DNA from: an uncultured Gemmatimonadota bacterium | Lineage (GTDB): Bacteria > Gemmatimonadota > Gemmatimonadetes > Gemmatimonadales > Gemmatimonadaceae | DNA: 5,328 nt | NCBI GenBank assembly: GCA_946478895.1 | Contig: CAMLDY010000147.1 | Location: forward strand, 1 to 5,328 | Reading direction: 5' to 3' | Shown here: piece by piece, positions 1 to 5,328 of the stretch | Layout of the letters: the number at the start of each line of letters is the position of its first letter | Position numbering within the stretch: the stretch's first letter is position 1 | Position numbers and translations under genes: made by a program | Notes under the pieces: model-generated | What the model saw: only the letters and a program-made list of their open reading frames with translations | Databases searched by the model: none | Told to the model about the DNA's origin: nothing

Positions 1-696
1 TTCCGCGACGTCATGGACCGAATGTCCAACCGCTCGCGCGATGTCTATCGCGAACAGGTGTACGAGGGCGAGAAGCTGTTCGAGCTGTTTCGGATGGCCA
101 CGCCCATCGACGAGCTCGCCAACGCAAGGTTTGGATCGCGCCCGGCTTATCGACCCGGCGCGAAAACTGGCATCGAAGGAATCCGCGCCATTCCGTGGGG
201 GTTCGGCTGGACGCAGATCCGGCTCATGCTCACCGGCTGGCTCGGCGTCGGCACCGCGCTCGGTGAAGAAGTCTCGACGCGCGCGGGGCTGCGTCGTTTG
301 CAGCGGATGTCGGAGAGCTGGCCTTTCTTCGACGACATGCTGGGGAAAGCGGAGATGGTTTGCGCGAAGACCGACATCGAAATCGCGCGAGCATACGTGA
401 AGCACCTCGGGGGCGATCTCAAGCTGCTGGACATGCTCGTTGGCGAGTACCAGCGCGCGGTGGAATCCCTGCTGCTGGTTCGCGGCCACGCCCAGCTTCT
501 CGACGACAACCCGGTGCTCCAGGCAGCGATCGCGCTACGCAATCCGTACGTTGATCCGCTGTCGCTGATGCAGGTGTCGCTGCTCCACCGGAAGCGGACG
601 GGCGAGGCGGGGACGGAGAAGCAGAAGGAGGCGGTGGATGATGCGCTGGCGACGACTTTGAGCGGGATTGCGCAGGGGCTGCGGAATACGGGTTGA
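1..696 (+). CDS. ppc: Phosphoenolpyruvate carboxylase, C-terminal part (5' truncated by window)
   Basis: This is the C-terminal quarter of phosphoenolpyruvate carboxylase, the cytoplasmic enzyme that adds bicarbonate to phosphoenolpyruvate to make oxaloacetate, replenishing the TCA cycle. The frame is open from base 1 (FRDVMDRMSNRSRDVYRE), so the ATG at 13 is an internal methionine. The 231 visible residues align by eye with the end of the E. coli enzyme (about 880 residues): GSRPAYRP, GIEGIRAIPW, WTQIRLML, WPFFDDML, ALRNPYVDP and the terminal GLRNTG. Residues matching the E. coli aspartate-inhibition site (K773, R832, N881) are conserved here as the Lys of VCAKTD, the Arg of ALRNPYVDP and the Asn of the C-terminus; the fourth (R587) lies outside the window. 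This suggests feedback inhibition by aspartate or malate is retained (inference). Some usually fixed positions differ, for example WTQIRLMLTGW where E. coli has WTQNRLMLPAW. The stop is TGA at 694-696. The family call is very secure. Confidence 0.97.
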   Translation, partial: FRDVMDRMSNRSRDVYREQVYEGEKLFELFRMATPIDELANARFGSRPAYRPGAKTGIEGIRAIPWGFGWTQIRLMLTGWLGVGTALGEEVSTRAGLRRLQRMSESWPFFDDMLGKAEMVCAKTDIEIARAYVKHLGGDLKLLDMLVGEYQRAVESLLLVRGHAQLLDDNPVLQAAIALRNPYVDPLSLMQVSLLHRKRTGEAGTEKQKEAVDDALATTLSGIAQGLRNTG

Positions 697-737
697 GCGT
701 GCACACGGGGATCCCTGCGTTTAGGAACAGAAGACTA

Positions 738-773
738 CCGGCTGGAGGCCTGGGGGCGTGCCGGCTGGCGGCC
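738..773. repeat. Short direct repeat, 13 bp x 2, 23-bp period
   Basis: CCGGCTGGAGGCC at 738-750 recurs as CCGGCTGGCGGCC at 761-773, with one mismatch in 13. The two copies begin 23 bases apart, roughly two helical turns, so they could present a binding site on the same DNA face, or could simply be a small local duplication. CCGGC (738-742) can also pair with GCCGG (760-764) as a weak hairpin. No function can be assigned. Confidence 0.45.
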
Positions 774-790
774 GCGGGCTCAAACATTTT

Positions 791-800
791 ATCGCGCGAT
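791..800. promoter_or_regulatory. Perfect 10-bp palindrome, possible operator
   Basis: ATCGCGCGAT equals its own reverse complement. It sits in the longest AT-rich patch of the intergenic region, with CAAA at 781-784 and TTTG at 800-803 as outer partly symmetric bases. The symmetry suits a dimeric regulator, but CG-rich palindromes are common in GC-rich DNA and no known operator consensus was recognised. Confidence 0.25.
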
Positions 801-833
801 TTGCGTTCAGCTCTTCATAGGTGTGCGGCAGTA

Positions 834-888
834 GCGCGCGGCCGCCCGCCGGCCCGCCCACCGCCGCGCGCCGGTTCTCTTCAGTTTT
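834..888 (+). terminator. Possible intrinsic terminator (strong GC hairpin with T-rich tail)
   Basis: GCGCGCGGC (834-842) is perfectly complementary to GCCGCGCGC (863-871), giving a 9-bp all-GC stem around a 20-base C-rich loop. The stem is followed by a T-rich stretch (TTCTCTTCAGTTTT, 875-888). It lies about 140 bases past the ppc stop and before the kinase gene, so it could end ppc transcription and insulate the next unit. Weak points are the large loop, the interrupted T tract and the 3-base gap after the stem. It might instead be an attenuator or a Rho-associated site. Confidence 0.4.
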
Positions 889-914
889 AGACTCGCTCAG
901 CCGTGTAATCGCGC

Positions 915-943
915 TTGAGCCCCTTTGTACCCCCTGCTATATC
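915..943 (+). promoter_or_regulatory. Putative sigma70-like promoter for the kinase-helicase unit
   Basis: TTGAGC (915-920) and TATATC (938-943) are separated by 17 bases, and TGC directly precedes the second hexamer as in an extended -10 element. Each hexamer matches 4 of 6 consensus bases. A competing -10 is TGTAAT (904-909, 5 of 6 matches), with only a poor -35 upstream. Either would start transcription upstream of the Shine-Dalgarno at 973-976, in agreement with translation from the TTG at 984 rather than 915. Based on pattern only. Confidence 0.3.
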
Positions 944-972
944 AGAGACACCCGATGCCCTGCCCGTCAAGC

Positions 973-976
973 GGAG
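973..976 (+). promoter_or_regulatory. Ribosome binding site deciding the kinase start (TTG 984)
   Basis: GGAG at 973-976 lies 7 bases before an in-frame TTG at 984. The alternative TTG at 915, the first start after the in-frame TAA at 906-908, has no purine-rich Shine-Dalgarno in front of it. Confidence 0.45.
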
Positions 977-983
977 CGACCGA

Positions 984-2330
984 TTGCAGCAATCCTCTGA
1001 AATCACTGGTTTCCCAGCCGACGTCCGCCCTGCGCGGCCGTCGCAGGAGCATCGCGCCGAGGTCAAGCGGCTAACCGCAGAGATTTTGCGGCTCAGTGAG
1101 GAAGTGCGTCGCGCGACCTCGCGCGCGAACAAGCTCCTCAACGTCAGTACCGCGCTCTCGGAAGCGCGCTCCGTCGAAGACGTCACTCAGGCAGTGCTCA
1201 CCAAGGGCGTCGCGGTCCTCGAAGCCGCGCGTGCCGTCCTGATCTCATGCGACGGGAGCCGGATTCGTCTGCTCGGAACGCTGGGCATCGACCCCGAGCT
1301 CGAGGCGAGCCTCGCCAACCTCACCCTGGAAAGCGAACTCCCCGTCGTGCAGGCGGTGCGCAGCGGCGAGATGACGTGGATCGAGTCGAGCGAAGATTAC
1401 AAACGTCGCTTCGGCGCTTCGTTCTCGGGATTCGGTGCGCTTGCCGATATGCAGACTTATGTTGCCGCGCCCCTCATTCATGCGGGCGAGACAGTCGGCG
1501 CGGTCGCTCTTCATTTTCGTGAAGTGGGCGCGCTCGGCGCCGCGGACCGCGCGTTCACACTCCTGCTCGCCCAGGTTGCGGCGACTGCACTCCATCGCGC
1601 GCGCAGCTATGACGCCGCGCAGGAGCTCCGCCGCCGGGCCGAGCTTGTCGCCAACGCGCGCGCTGAAGTGCTCGGCGTGGTCGCGCATGATTTACGCAAC
1701 CCGCTCAGCCTGATCGTGACGACCACCGAGCTGCTCGAGGAAGAAGATCTCGAGGCCGAGCAACGTCGGAAGGTTCTGGAGATCGCGAAGCGCGCAGGCA
1801 AGCAGATGAACAGGTTGATCGGGGATCTGCTCGACACCGTGCAGCTCGAGTCGGGCCGGTTGAACCTCGTTCTGGAGGATCTGGATGTGGCGACGCTATT
1901 CGCTCACCTCGCAGATACTTTCGGGCCGCTCGCTGCGCGCAAGGGAATCTCGCTCGTTGGAAACACGCCCGCGGAGGGCCTGTCGGTCCCCGCTGACGAG
2001 TTCCGACTCTTGCAGGCGATGGGCAATCTCCTCGGCAACGCGATCAAGTTCACGCCCGAGGGCGGCGAGGTGACCTTCAGCGCGCGACACGATGGTACCA
2101 GCGTTCTGTTCGAGGTCAGCGACACGGGGCCGGGAATCCCGCCGGAGCAGGTCGCACACTTGTTCGAGCAGTTCTGGCAGGCGCGCAAGAACGACAAGCG
2201 TGGCGTCGGACTCGGTCTCACCATCGCGAAAGGGATCGTCGAAGCGCACGGTGGTCGAATCTGGGTCAATAGCGCGCCGGGTGAGGGAAGCACTTTCGCG
2301 TTCGCAATTCCCGCCGGAGATCGCGCCTGA
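984..2330 (+). CDS. Soluble GAF-domain sensor histidine kinase (HisKA + HATPase_c)
   Basis: This is a cytoplasmic sensor histidine kinase that would autophosphorylate on His and pass phosphate to a response regulator. Numbering from TTG 984 (448 residues): a charged, probably coiled-coil helix (about 22-52); a GAF sensor domain (about 53-207); a HisKA dimerisation helix with H-box AHDLRNPL, phospho-acceptor His235 (codon 1686-1688) followed by a DxxN phosphatase-type motif; then an HATPase_c domain with N-box NLLGNAIKFTPEGG (Asn352), G1 DTGPGIP (380-386), F-box LFEQFWQ and G2 GVGLGL (407-412). No transmembrane segment or receiver domain is seen, so the signal is intracellular: a small molecule, redox cue or partner protein. 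The frame opens at TTG 915 (471 residues), but codons 915-983 have weaker GC3 and overlap promoter-like hexamers, so I prefer 984. No response regulator is in view. The stop overlaps the start of the helicase gene, suggesting coupling. The family is certain; the ligand is unknown. Confidence 0.93.
   Translation: MQQSSEITGFPADVRPARPSQEHRAEVKRLTAEILRLSEEVRRATSRANKLLNVSTALSEARSVEDVTQAVLTKGVAVLEAARAVLISCDGSRIRLLGTLGIDPELEASLANLTLESELPVVQAVRSGEMTWIESSEDYKRRFGASFSGFGALADMQTYVAAPLIHAGETVGAVALHFREVGALGAADRAFTLLLAQVAATALHRARSYDAAQELRRRAELVANARAEVLGVVAHDLRNPLSLIVTTTELLEEEDLEAEQRRKVLEIAKRAGKQMNRLIGDLLDTVQLESGRLNLVLEDLDVATLFAHLADTFGPLAARKGISLVGNTPAEGLSVPADEFRLLQAMGNLLGNAIKFTPEGGEVTFSARHDGTSVLFEVSDTGPGIPPEQVAHLFEQFWQARKNDKRGVGLGLTIAKGIVEAHGGRIWVNSAPGEGSTFAFAIPAGDRA
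2316..2329 (+). promoter_or_regulatory. Shine-Dalgarno GGAGA plus CTG start in a CTGA stop/start overlap
   Basis: GGAGA (2316-2320) sits inside the end of the kinase gene, 6 bases before CTG at 2327-2329. That CTG shares TG with the kinase stop TGA (2328-2330), the same geometry as the common ATGA translational-coupling overlap. There is no ATG, GTG or TTG in this frame between the in-frame TGA at 2282 and the TTG at 2426, and no Shine-Dalgarno is evident before 2426. Confidence 0.5.
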
Positions 2331-5328
2331 CCCTCCCGAACGACCGCGCGATCGATGCCGCGCTAACCGACGCTGCGGTCGCCAAAGCGCTCCTCCTCGC
2401 TGACACTGCCGCCGTCGATGGTCAATTGGCTACGCCGGTACCCTCCGCCGCCCAACGCGCTGCGATCGAAGCACCGCTCAAGCCGCTGCTCGTGGTCGCG
2501 GGGCCTGGCGCCGGCAAGACGTATTGCCTGATCGAGCGGGTCAGATTTCTGATCGACAGGCTCGGCGTTGATCCGGCGCGCATCTGCGTTTTCACTTTCA
2601 CCAACAAAGCCGCCGGCGAGATTGCCGAGCGCCTCTCGCGCGAGCTCGGGTCGCGCGTCGAAGCCGTGAAGCGCGGCACCATCCACGCGTTCTGCGCAGA
2701 GCTGCTTCGGGAGTTCGGTGAGCACGTTGGTCTGCAGCCGGGTTTTGGAATCGCCGATGAAGCATATCAGCGGTTGGTGCTGCGACGGCTCAAGGTGCCA
2801 ATGCGAATGCAGAAGAGTGTGCTCGACGCGTTTGCGCGGTACCGTTTCCGCGGCGAGCCGCTCGGCAGGCGATATCAGAAATTCTATGACGGCTATCGAC
2901 GACTGACGGCGGATCGCAACGTCGCCGACTTCGATACTCTCATACTGAAGACCGCCGAGCTGCTACGCGTGCCCGCGGTCGGCACCGAAGCGCAGGGGCG
3001 CTGGGACGCGGTACTGGTCGATGAGTTCCAGGATCTCAATCAGATCCAGTACGCCGTCGTTCGCGACCTGGCGCGCGAGCATCGCAACATTTTCGCGGTC
3101 GGCGACGACGAGCAATCGGTGTATTCGTGGACTGGAGCCGATCCGCGGGTGTTCAACAATTTCCGCCGCGATTTCGACGTCATGGATCAGGACGTGATCC
3201 ACCTCTGCGACAATCGCCGCTGCCCTCCGACTGTGCTCGACATCGCGCGCCGCCTCATCTCGATGAACGAGCCGATGTTCGAGAACCGCGCCGCGCAGGT
3301 GACGACGCATACCTCGCCGCATCCCGTTCTGGCAGTCGACTTTCCCGACGACGAGCGAGAGACGACCTGGATAATGGACGATCTCCGTCGCGATCGTGCC
3401 GCTCATTCTGGAAAGCTCGGGTGGGGCGATGTCGCGATCTTGTATCGCACCCACCGTATCGGCAGCGCCCTCGAGACGGCGTTTCTAAACGCCGGAATTC
3501 CGTGTTGCCTGGCGCAGGGCAGGGCGCTCGCCGACGACAAGGTCGTCGCCTACGTGCTGGCGGCGTTGCGGGTGATCGCCAATCCGCGCGATCAGATCCA
3601 GCACGAGATGTTTTATCAGACGGTTCTTCCCGACGCGCTGTTCGACAGCGCGCGGGCGTGGGCCGAGGAGACCGGGCGGTCGTTGCTGCAGCAGCTGGAG
3701 CACATGGCGCGGACGCTGCCGCGCGAGCACGGCGACGCGAAGAAGATCTGGCGCGGCCACTACGCGCTCAGGAACCTCGAGGCGCTCGGCAAATCGCACA
3801 CGTCGCTGTCGTCGCTGGTCGGGGACATTCTATCGGAGAAAGTCGGGCCGTACCGCAGCATTCTGGAGGAGAATCACGAGGACCTGAGCGATCCCGCTTC
3901 CCACGAGGAGGTCGTTGGCCTCGCGGAGAAGATCCGTGGCTGCGCCGAGAGCGGGCGGCCGGTATGGCTGCCGCGCGCGGGCGGCGCGGAGATCGCCGGC
4001 AAGCGAATCCTGATGGAGATGGGAGCGCGACAGATCGAGGTTGGCGGCGCGCCAAGCGCGGGAGCGCTAGTCGTGAAGCCGACGCATTTTCCGGCGCTGG
4101 GTTTCGGATTGGGGTTATTCAAGACGGCGCAGCTCGTGCGTGCCGGATCCTTCGGCGCCAGCTTCGGCGACTTCACCGCGATCGATCTCGAGACCACCGA
4201 CAACGATGTCGCGCGCGCCGAGATCGTAGAGATCGCGGCGGTGAGGGTCCGTCATGGACGCATCGTCGACGAGTTCCACTCTTTGGTGAAACCGAACATC
4301 CCGATCACTGCCGGCGCACTCGGCGCACATGGGATCTCGGAGGCGGATGTAGCCGGCGCGCCCACCTTCGACACGATGTGGCAGCGCTTCCGCGATTTCT
4401 GCGGCGGAGACGTTCTCGTCGCGCACAACGGTTACAGGTTCGACTTTCCGGTGCTGCGGCGGATGGCCGCGAAGCTTCCGCGCGGCTCGGACTTCTCTAC
4501 CTACGATACGCTCCCGCTCGCGCGCTCGTTGTACGCGACGAGCTGCAAGCTTTCGCACCTCGCCAAACGCTACGGAATAAATACTGGGCGAGTGCACCGC
4601 GCTCTCGATGATGCGCGAACCCTGGCCAGGCTCTTTCCGGCGCTCAGTCAAAGTCGCGTCGAGTACGGCAGGAAGACGGCGCTGGTCGGATTGCTGGATC
4701 ACCTCGGCATCGCGCTCGCGCTCAGCGATCGCGATTCGCTGTGCGAGGAAGCGCGGAAATTTCTGGATTGGGCGCCACCGTTTACGCTCGGACGTCATAG
4801 CGACTGTCTCGATTGCTACCGCGTTGACCGCGAGCAGAGCGGCGATCAATCGCTACCGACCGTCGATGAAGTGATCACGTTTCTCGGTGGCCACAGCCTG
4901 ATGGACCGTCTGCGCGCGGAGCGCTCGGCCACCAGCCGCTACCCGGAGACGATGGCGAGACTGCGGCGACTGATCGAAGCGTGCGCGAAAGGCGAGCTAC
5001 CGGCGCAGATCTGTGCGTTTCTGGAGCGAGCGGTGCTGTCCCGCTATGACGGCGCCGATACCGAGCACAACAGGGTCAATCTTCTCACGATGCATTCGAC
5101 GAAAGGACTGGAGTTCTCGCGGGTGTACATCGTCGGAGTGGAGGATGAGCAGCTGATTCCGGTGCCGCGCGAGGGAGTGCTCGGCAAGCAGGAGATCGAG
5201 GAGGCGCGGCGACTGCTCTATGTCGGAATGACGCGTACCCGCGATCGGCTGGTGATGACGAGGACCAGGACTCGCGCGGATAGACCGACGGGTGGTCATC
5301 GATTTCTCGATGAGATGGGGATCAACCC
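2327..5328 (+). CDS. UvrD/PcrA-type SF1 DNA helicase with embedded DEDDh exonuclease domain (3' end outside window)
   Basis: A predicted 3'-5' DNA helicase of the UvrD/Rep/PcrA family with an internal 3'-5' exonuclease, probably acting in DNA repair or end processing. Numbering from CTG 2327, 1,000 codons are visible without a stop. Motifs in order: Q motif (SAAQRAAIEAP); Walker A VAGPGAGKT (57-65, Lys64); Ia FTFTNKAA (89-96); Ic GTIHAFC (117-123); Walker B/II DEFQD (232-236); III GDDEQSVYSWTGAD (259-272); IV LCDNRRC (293-299); 2A strand DVAILYRTH (368-376); DEDDh exonuclease (615-773); V TMHSTKGLEF (921-930); VI EARRLLYVGMTR (959-970). The visible end HRFLDEMGI resembles the usual UvrD tail, so little is probably missing. 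UvrD and PcrA are typically 720-750 residues; the excess is mainly the exonuclease and its flanks, placed between motifs IV and V in the region of the 2B subdomain. No RecB-type nuclease is seen. The start may instead be TTG 2426. It overlaps the kinase stop, so it is probably co-translated. Helicase identity is certain; the cellular role is inferred. Confidence 0.95.
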   Translation, partial: MTLPNDRAIDAALTDAAVAKALLLADTAAVDGQLATPVPSAAQRAAIEAPLKPLLVVAGPGAGKTYCLIERVRFLIDRLGVDPARICVFTFTNKAAGEIAERLSRELGSRVEAVKRGTIHAFCAELLREFGEHVGLQPGFGIADEAYQRLVLRRLKVPMRMQKSVLDAFARYRFRGEPLGRRYQKFYDGYRRLTADRNVADFDTLILKTAELLRVPAVGTEAQGRWDAVLVDEFQDLNQIQYAVVRDLAREHRNIFAVGDDEQSVYSWTGADPRVFNNFRRDFDVMDQDVIHLCDNRRCPPTVLDIARRLISMNEPMFENRAAQVTTHTSPHPVLAVDFPDDERETTWIMDDLRRDRAAHSGKLGWGDVAILYRTHRIGSALETAFLNAGIPCCLAQGRALADDKVVAYVLAALRVIANPRDQIQHEMFYQTVLPDALFDSARAWAEETGRSLLQQLEHMARTLPREHGDAKKIWRGHYALRNLEALGKSHTSLSSLVGDILSEKVGPYRSILEENHEDLSDPASHEEVVGLAEKIRGCAESGRPVWLPRAGGAEIAGKRILMEMGARQIEVGGAPSAGALVVKPTHFPALGFGLGLFKTAQLVRAGSFGASFGDFTAIDLETTDNDVARAEIVEIAAVRVRHGRIVDEFHSLVKPNIPITAGALGAHGISEADVAGAPTFDTMWQRFRDFCGGDVLVAHNGYRFDFPVLRRMAAKLPRGSDFSTYDTLPLARSLYATSCKLSHLAKRYGINTGRVHRALDDARTLARLFPALSQSRVEYGRKTALVGLLDHLGIALALSDRDSLCEEARKFLDWAPPFTLGRHSDCLDCYRVDREQSGDQSLPTVDEVITFLGGHSLMDRLRAERSATSRYPETMARLRRLIEACAKGELPAQICAFLERAVLSRYDGADTEHNRVNLLTMHSTKGLEFSRVYIVGVEDEQLIPVPREGVLGKQEIEEARRLLYVGMTRTRDRLVMTRTRTRADRPTGGHRFLDEMGIN
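4169..4645 (+). other. Embedded DnaQ/PolC-like DEDDh 3'-5' exonuclease domain within the helicase
   Basis: This segment (helicase residues about 615-773) is a full DnaQ-superfamily exonuclease, the fold of the Pol III epsilon proofreading subunit, the PolC exonuclease and RNase T. Exo I is FTAIDLETTD with Asp620 and Glu622 (codons at 4184 and 4190). The following EIVEIAAVRVRHGRIVDEF and HGISEADVAGAPTF are typical of DnaQ/PolC members. Exo II is VAHNGYRFDFPVL with Asp706 (4442). Exo III is HRALDDA with His757 and Asp762 (4595 and 4610) in the HxxxxD spacing of the DEDDh subgroup. All five metal-binding/catalytic residues are present, so activity is expected. It stays in the same reading frame as the helicase on both sides, with no stop or frameshift, so it is a genuine internal fusion and not a neighbouring gene. 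Confidence 0.92.

Larger units (their letters stand above)
697..983. other. Intergenic/leader region between ppc and the histidine kinase gene
   Basis: About 290 bases with no convincing gene. Contents in order: a 13-base direct repeat with one mismatch (738-750 and 761-773); two copies of the 8-base palindrome GCGGCCGC (768-775 and 838-845); a perfect 10-base palindrome ATCGCGCGAT (791-800) next to a short AT-rich patch; a C-rich stretch (841-862) inside a strong GC hairpin (834-871); a T-rich tail (876-888); and weak promoter-like hexamers at 915-943. A 65-codon frame (693-890) crosses the hairpin and is Arg/Pro/Ala-rich, typical of chance frames in GC-rich DNA. No tRNA or recognisable riboswitch was seen. 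Confidence 0.6.

Noticed and set aside
693..890. 65-codon small frame starting at TTG overlapping the ppc stop (TTGA)
   Set aside because: The overlap geometry is suggestive, but the peptide is Arg/Pro/Ala-rich with no motif, the frame runs through the GC hairpin, and there is no good Shine-Dalgarno.
1245..1688. 147-codon - strand frame opposite the GAF domain
   Set aside because: It is antisense to the kinase, which has clear GAF and HisKA features. No independent support.
2285..2330. Programmed frameshift fusing the kinase to the helicase (the frames differ by -1)
   Set aside because: No slippery heptamer was seen before the kinase stop, and the kinase has a complete normal end. A Shine-Dalgarno-driven coupled start explains the overlap better.
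3127..4611. 494-codon + strand frame inside the helicase gene
   Set aside because: It lies in another frame of the helicase gene, is extremely Arg-rich with no recognisable domain, and the overlapping frame has continuous helicase and exonuclease motifs. It is a GC-rich shadow.
4169..4645. Exonuclease as a separate gene sitting between two helicase fragments
   Set aside because: The reading frame is continuous on both sides with no stop, start-associated Shine-Dalgarno or frameshift, so it is one polypeptide.
4115..4849. 244-codon - strand frame opposite the exonuclease domain
   Set aside because: It is antisense to a fully motif-bearing coding region, has no family signature and shows composition typical of a complementary-strand shadow.

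Overview
The window is 5,328 bases of GC-rich bacterial DNA with three genes, all on the + strand and closely spaced. The strong G/C preference at third codon positions, the phosphoenolpyruvate carboxylase and the GAF-type histidine kinase suggest a free-living, probably soil or sediment, bacterium. A Gemmatimonadota-like lineage is possible, but nothing here fixes the phylum. I saw no tRNA, rRNA, CRISPR array, insertion sequence or attachment site.

Layout. Positions 1-696 hold the last 231 codons of phosphoenolpyruvate carboxylase (ppc), which enters the window from the left. Positions 697-983 are an intergenic or leader region. It contains a near-exact 13-bp direct repeat, a perfect 10-bp palindrome, a 9-bp perfect GC hairpin followed by a T-rich stretch (possible terminator), and a weak sigma70-like promoter. 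Positions 984-2330 (frame open from a TTG at 915) encode a soluble GAF-sensor histidine kinase with all core kinase boxes. From 2327, overlapping the kinase stop codon, an open frame runs unbroken for 1,000 codons to the right edge. It encodes an SF1A (UvrD/PcrA/Rep-type) DNA helicase that carries a complete DnaQ-like DEDDh 3'-5' exonuclease domain inside it, between helicase motif IV and motif V.

The helicase-exonuclease is the most notable object. Every helicase motif from the Q motif to motif VI is present, and all five DEDDh catalytic residues are present, so one chain may both unwind and degrade DNA. In domain content it resembles an SF1 counterpart of WRN (RecQ helicase plus DEDD exonuclease), but with the nuclease inserted internally. 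Its start is unusual: the best-placed Shine-Dalgarno sequence (GGAGA, 6-nt spacing) points to a CTG at 2327 in a CTGA overlap with the kinase stop, while the first conventional start in frame is a TTG at 2426 with no visible Shine-Dalgarno.

How the genes may work together (inference): ppc is an anaplerotic housekeeping gene and probably a separate transcription unit. The kinase and helicase look translationally coupled, which would tie a DNA-processing enzyme to a cytoplasmic sensor. No response regulator is visible, so the kinase target is unknown.
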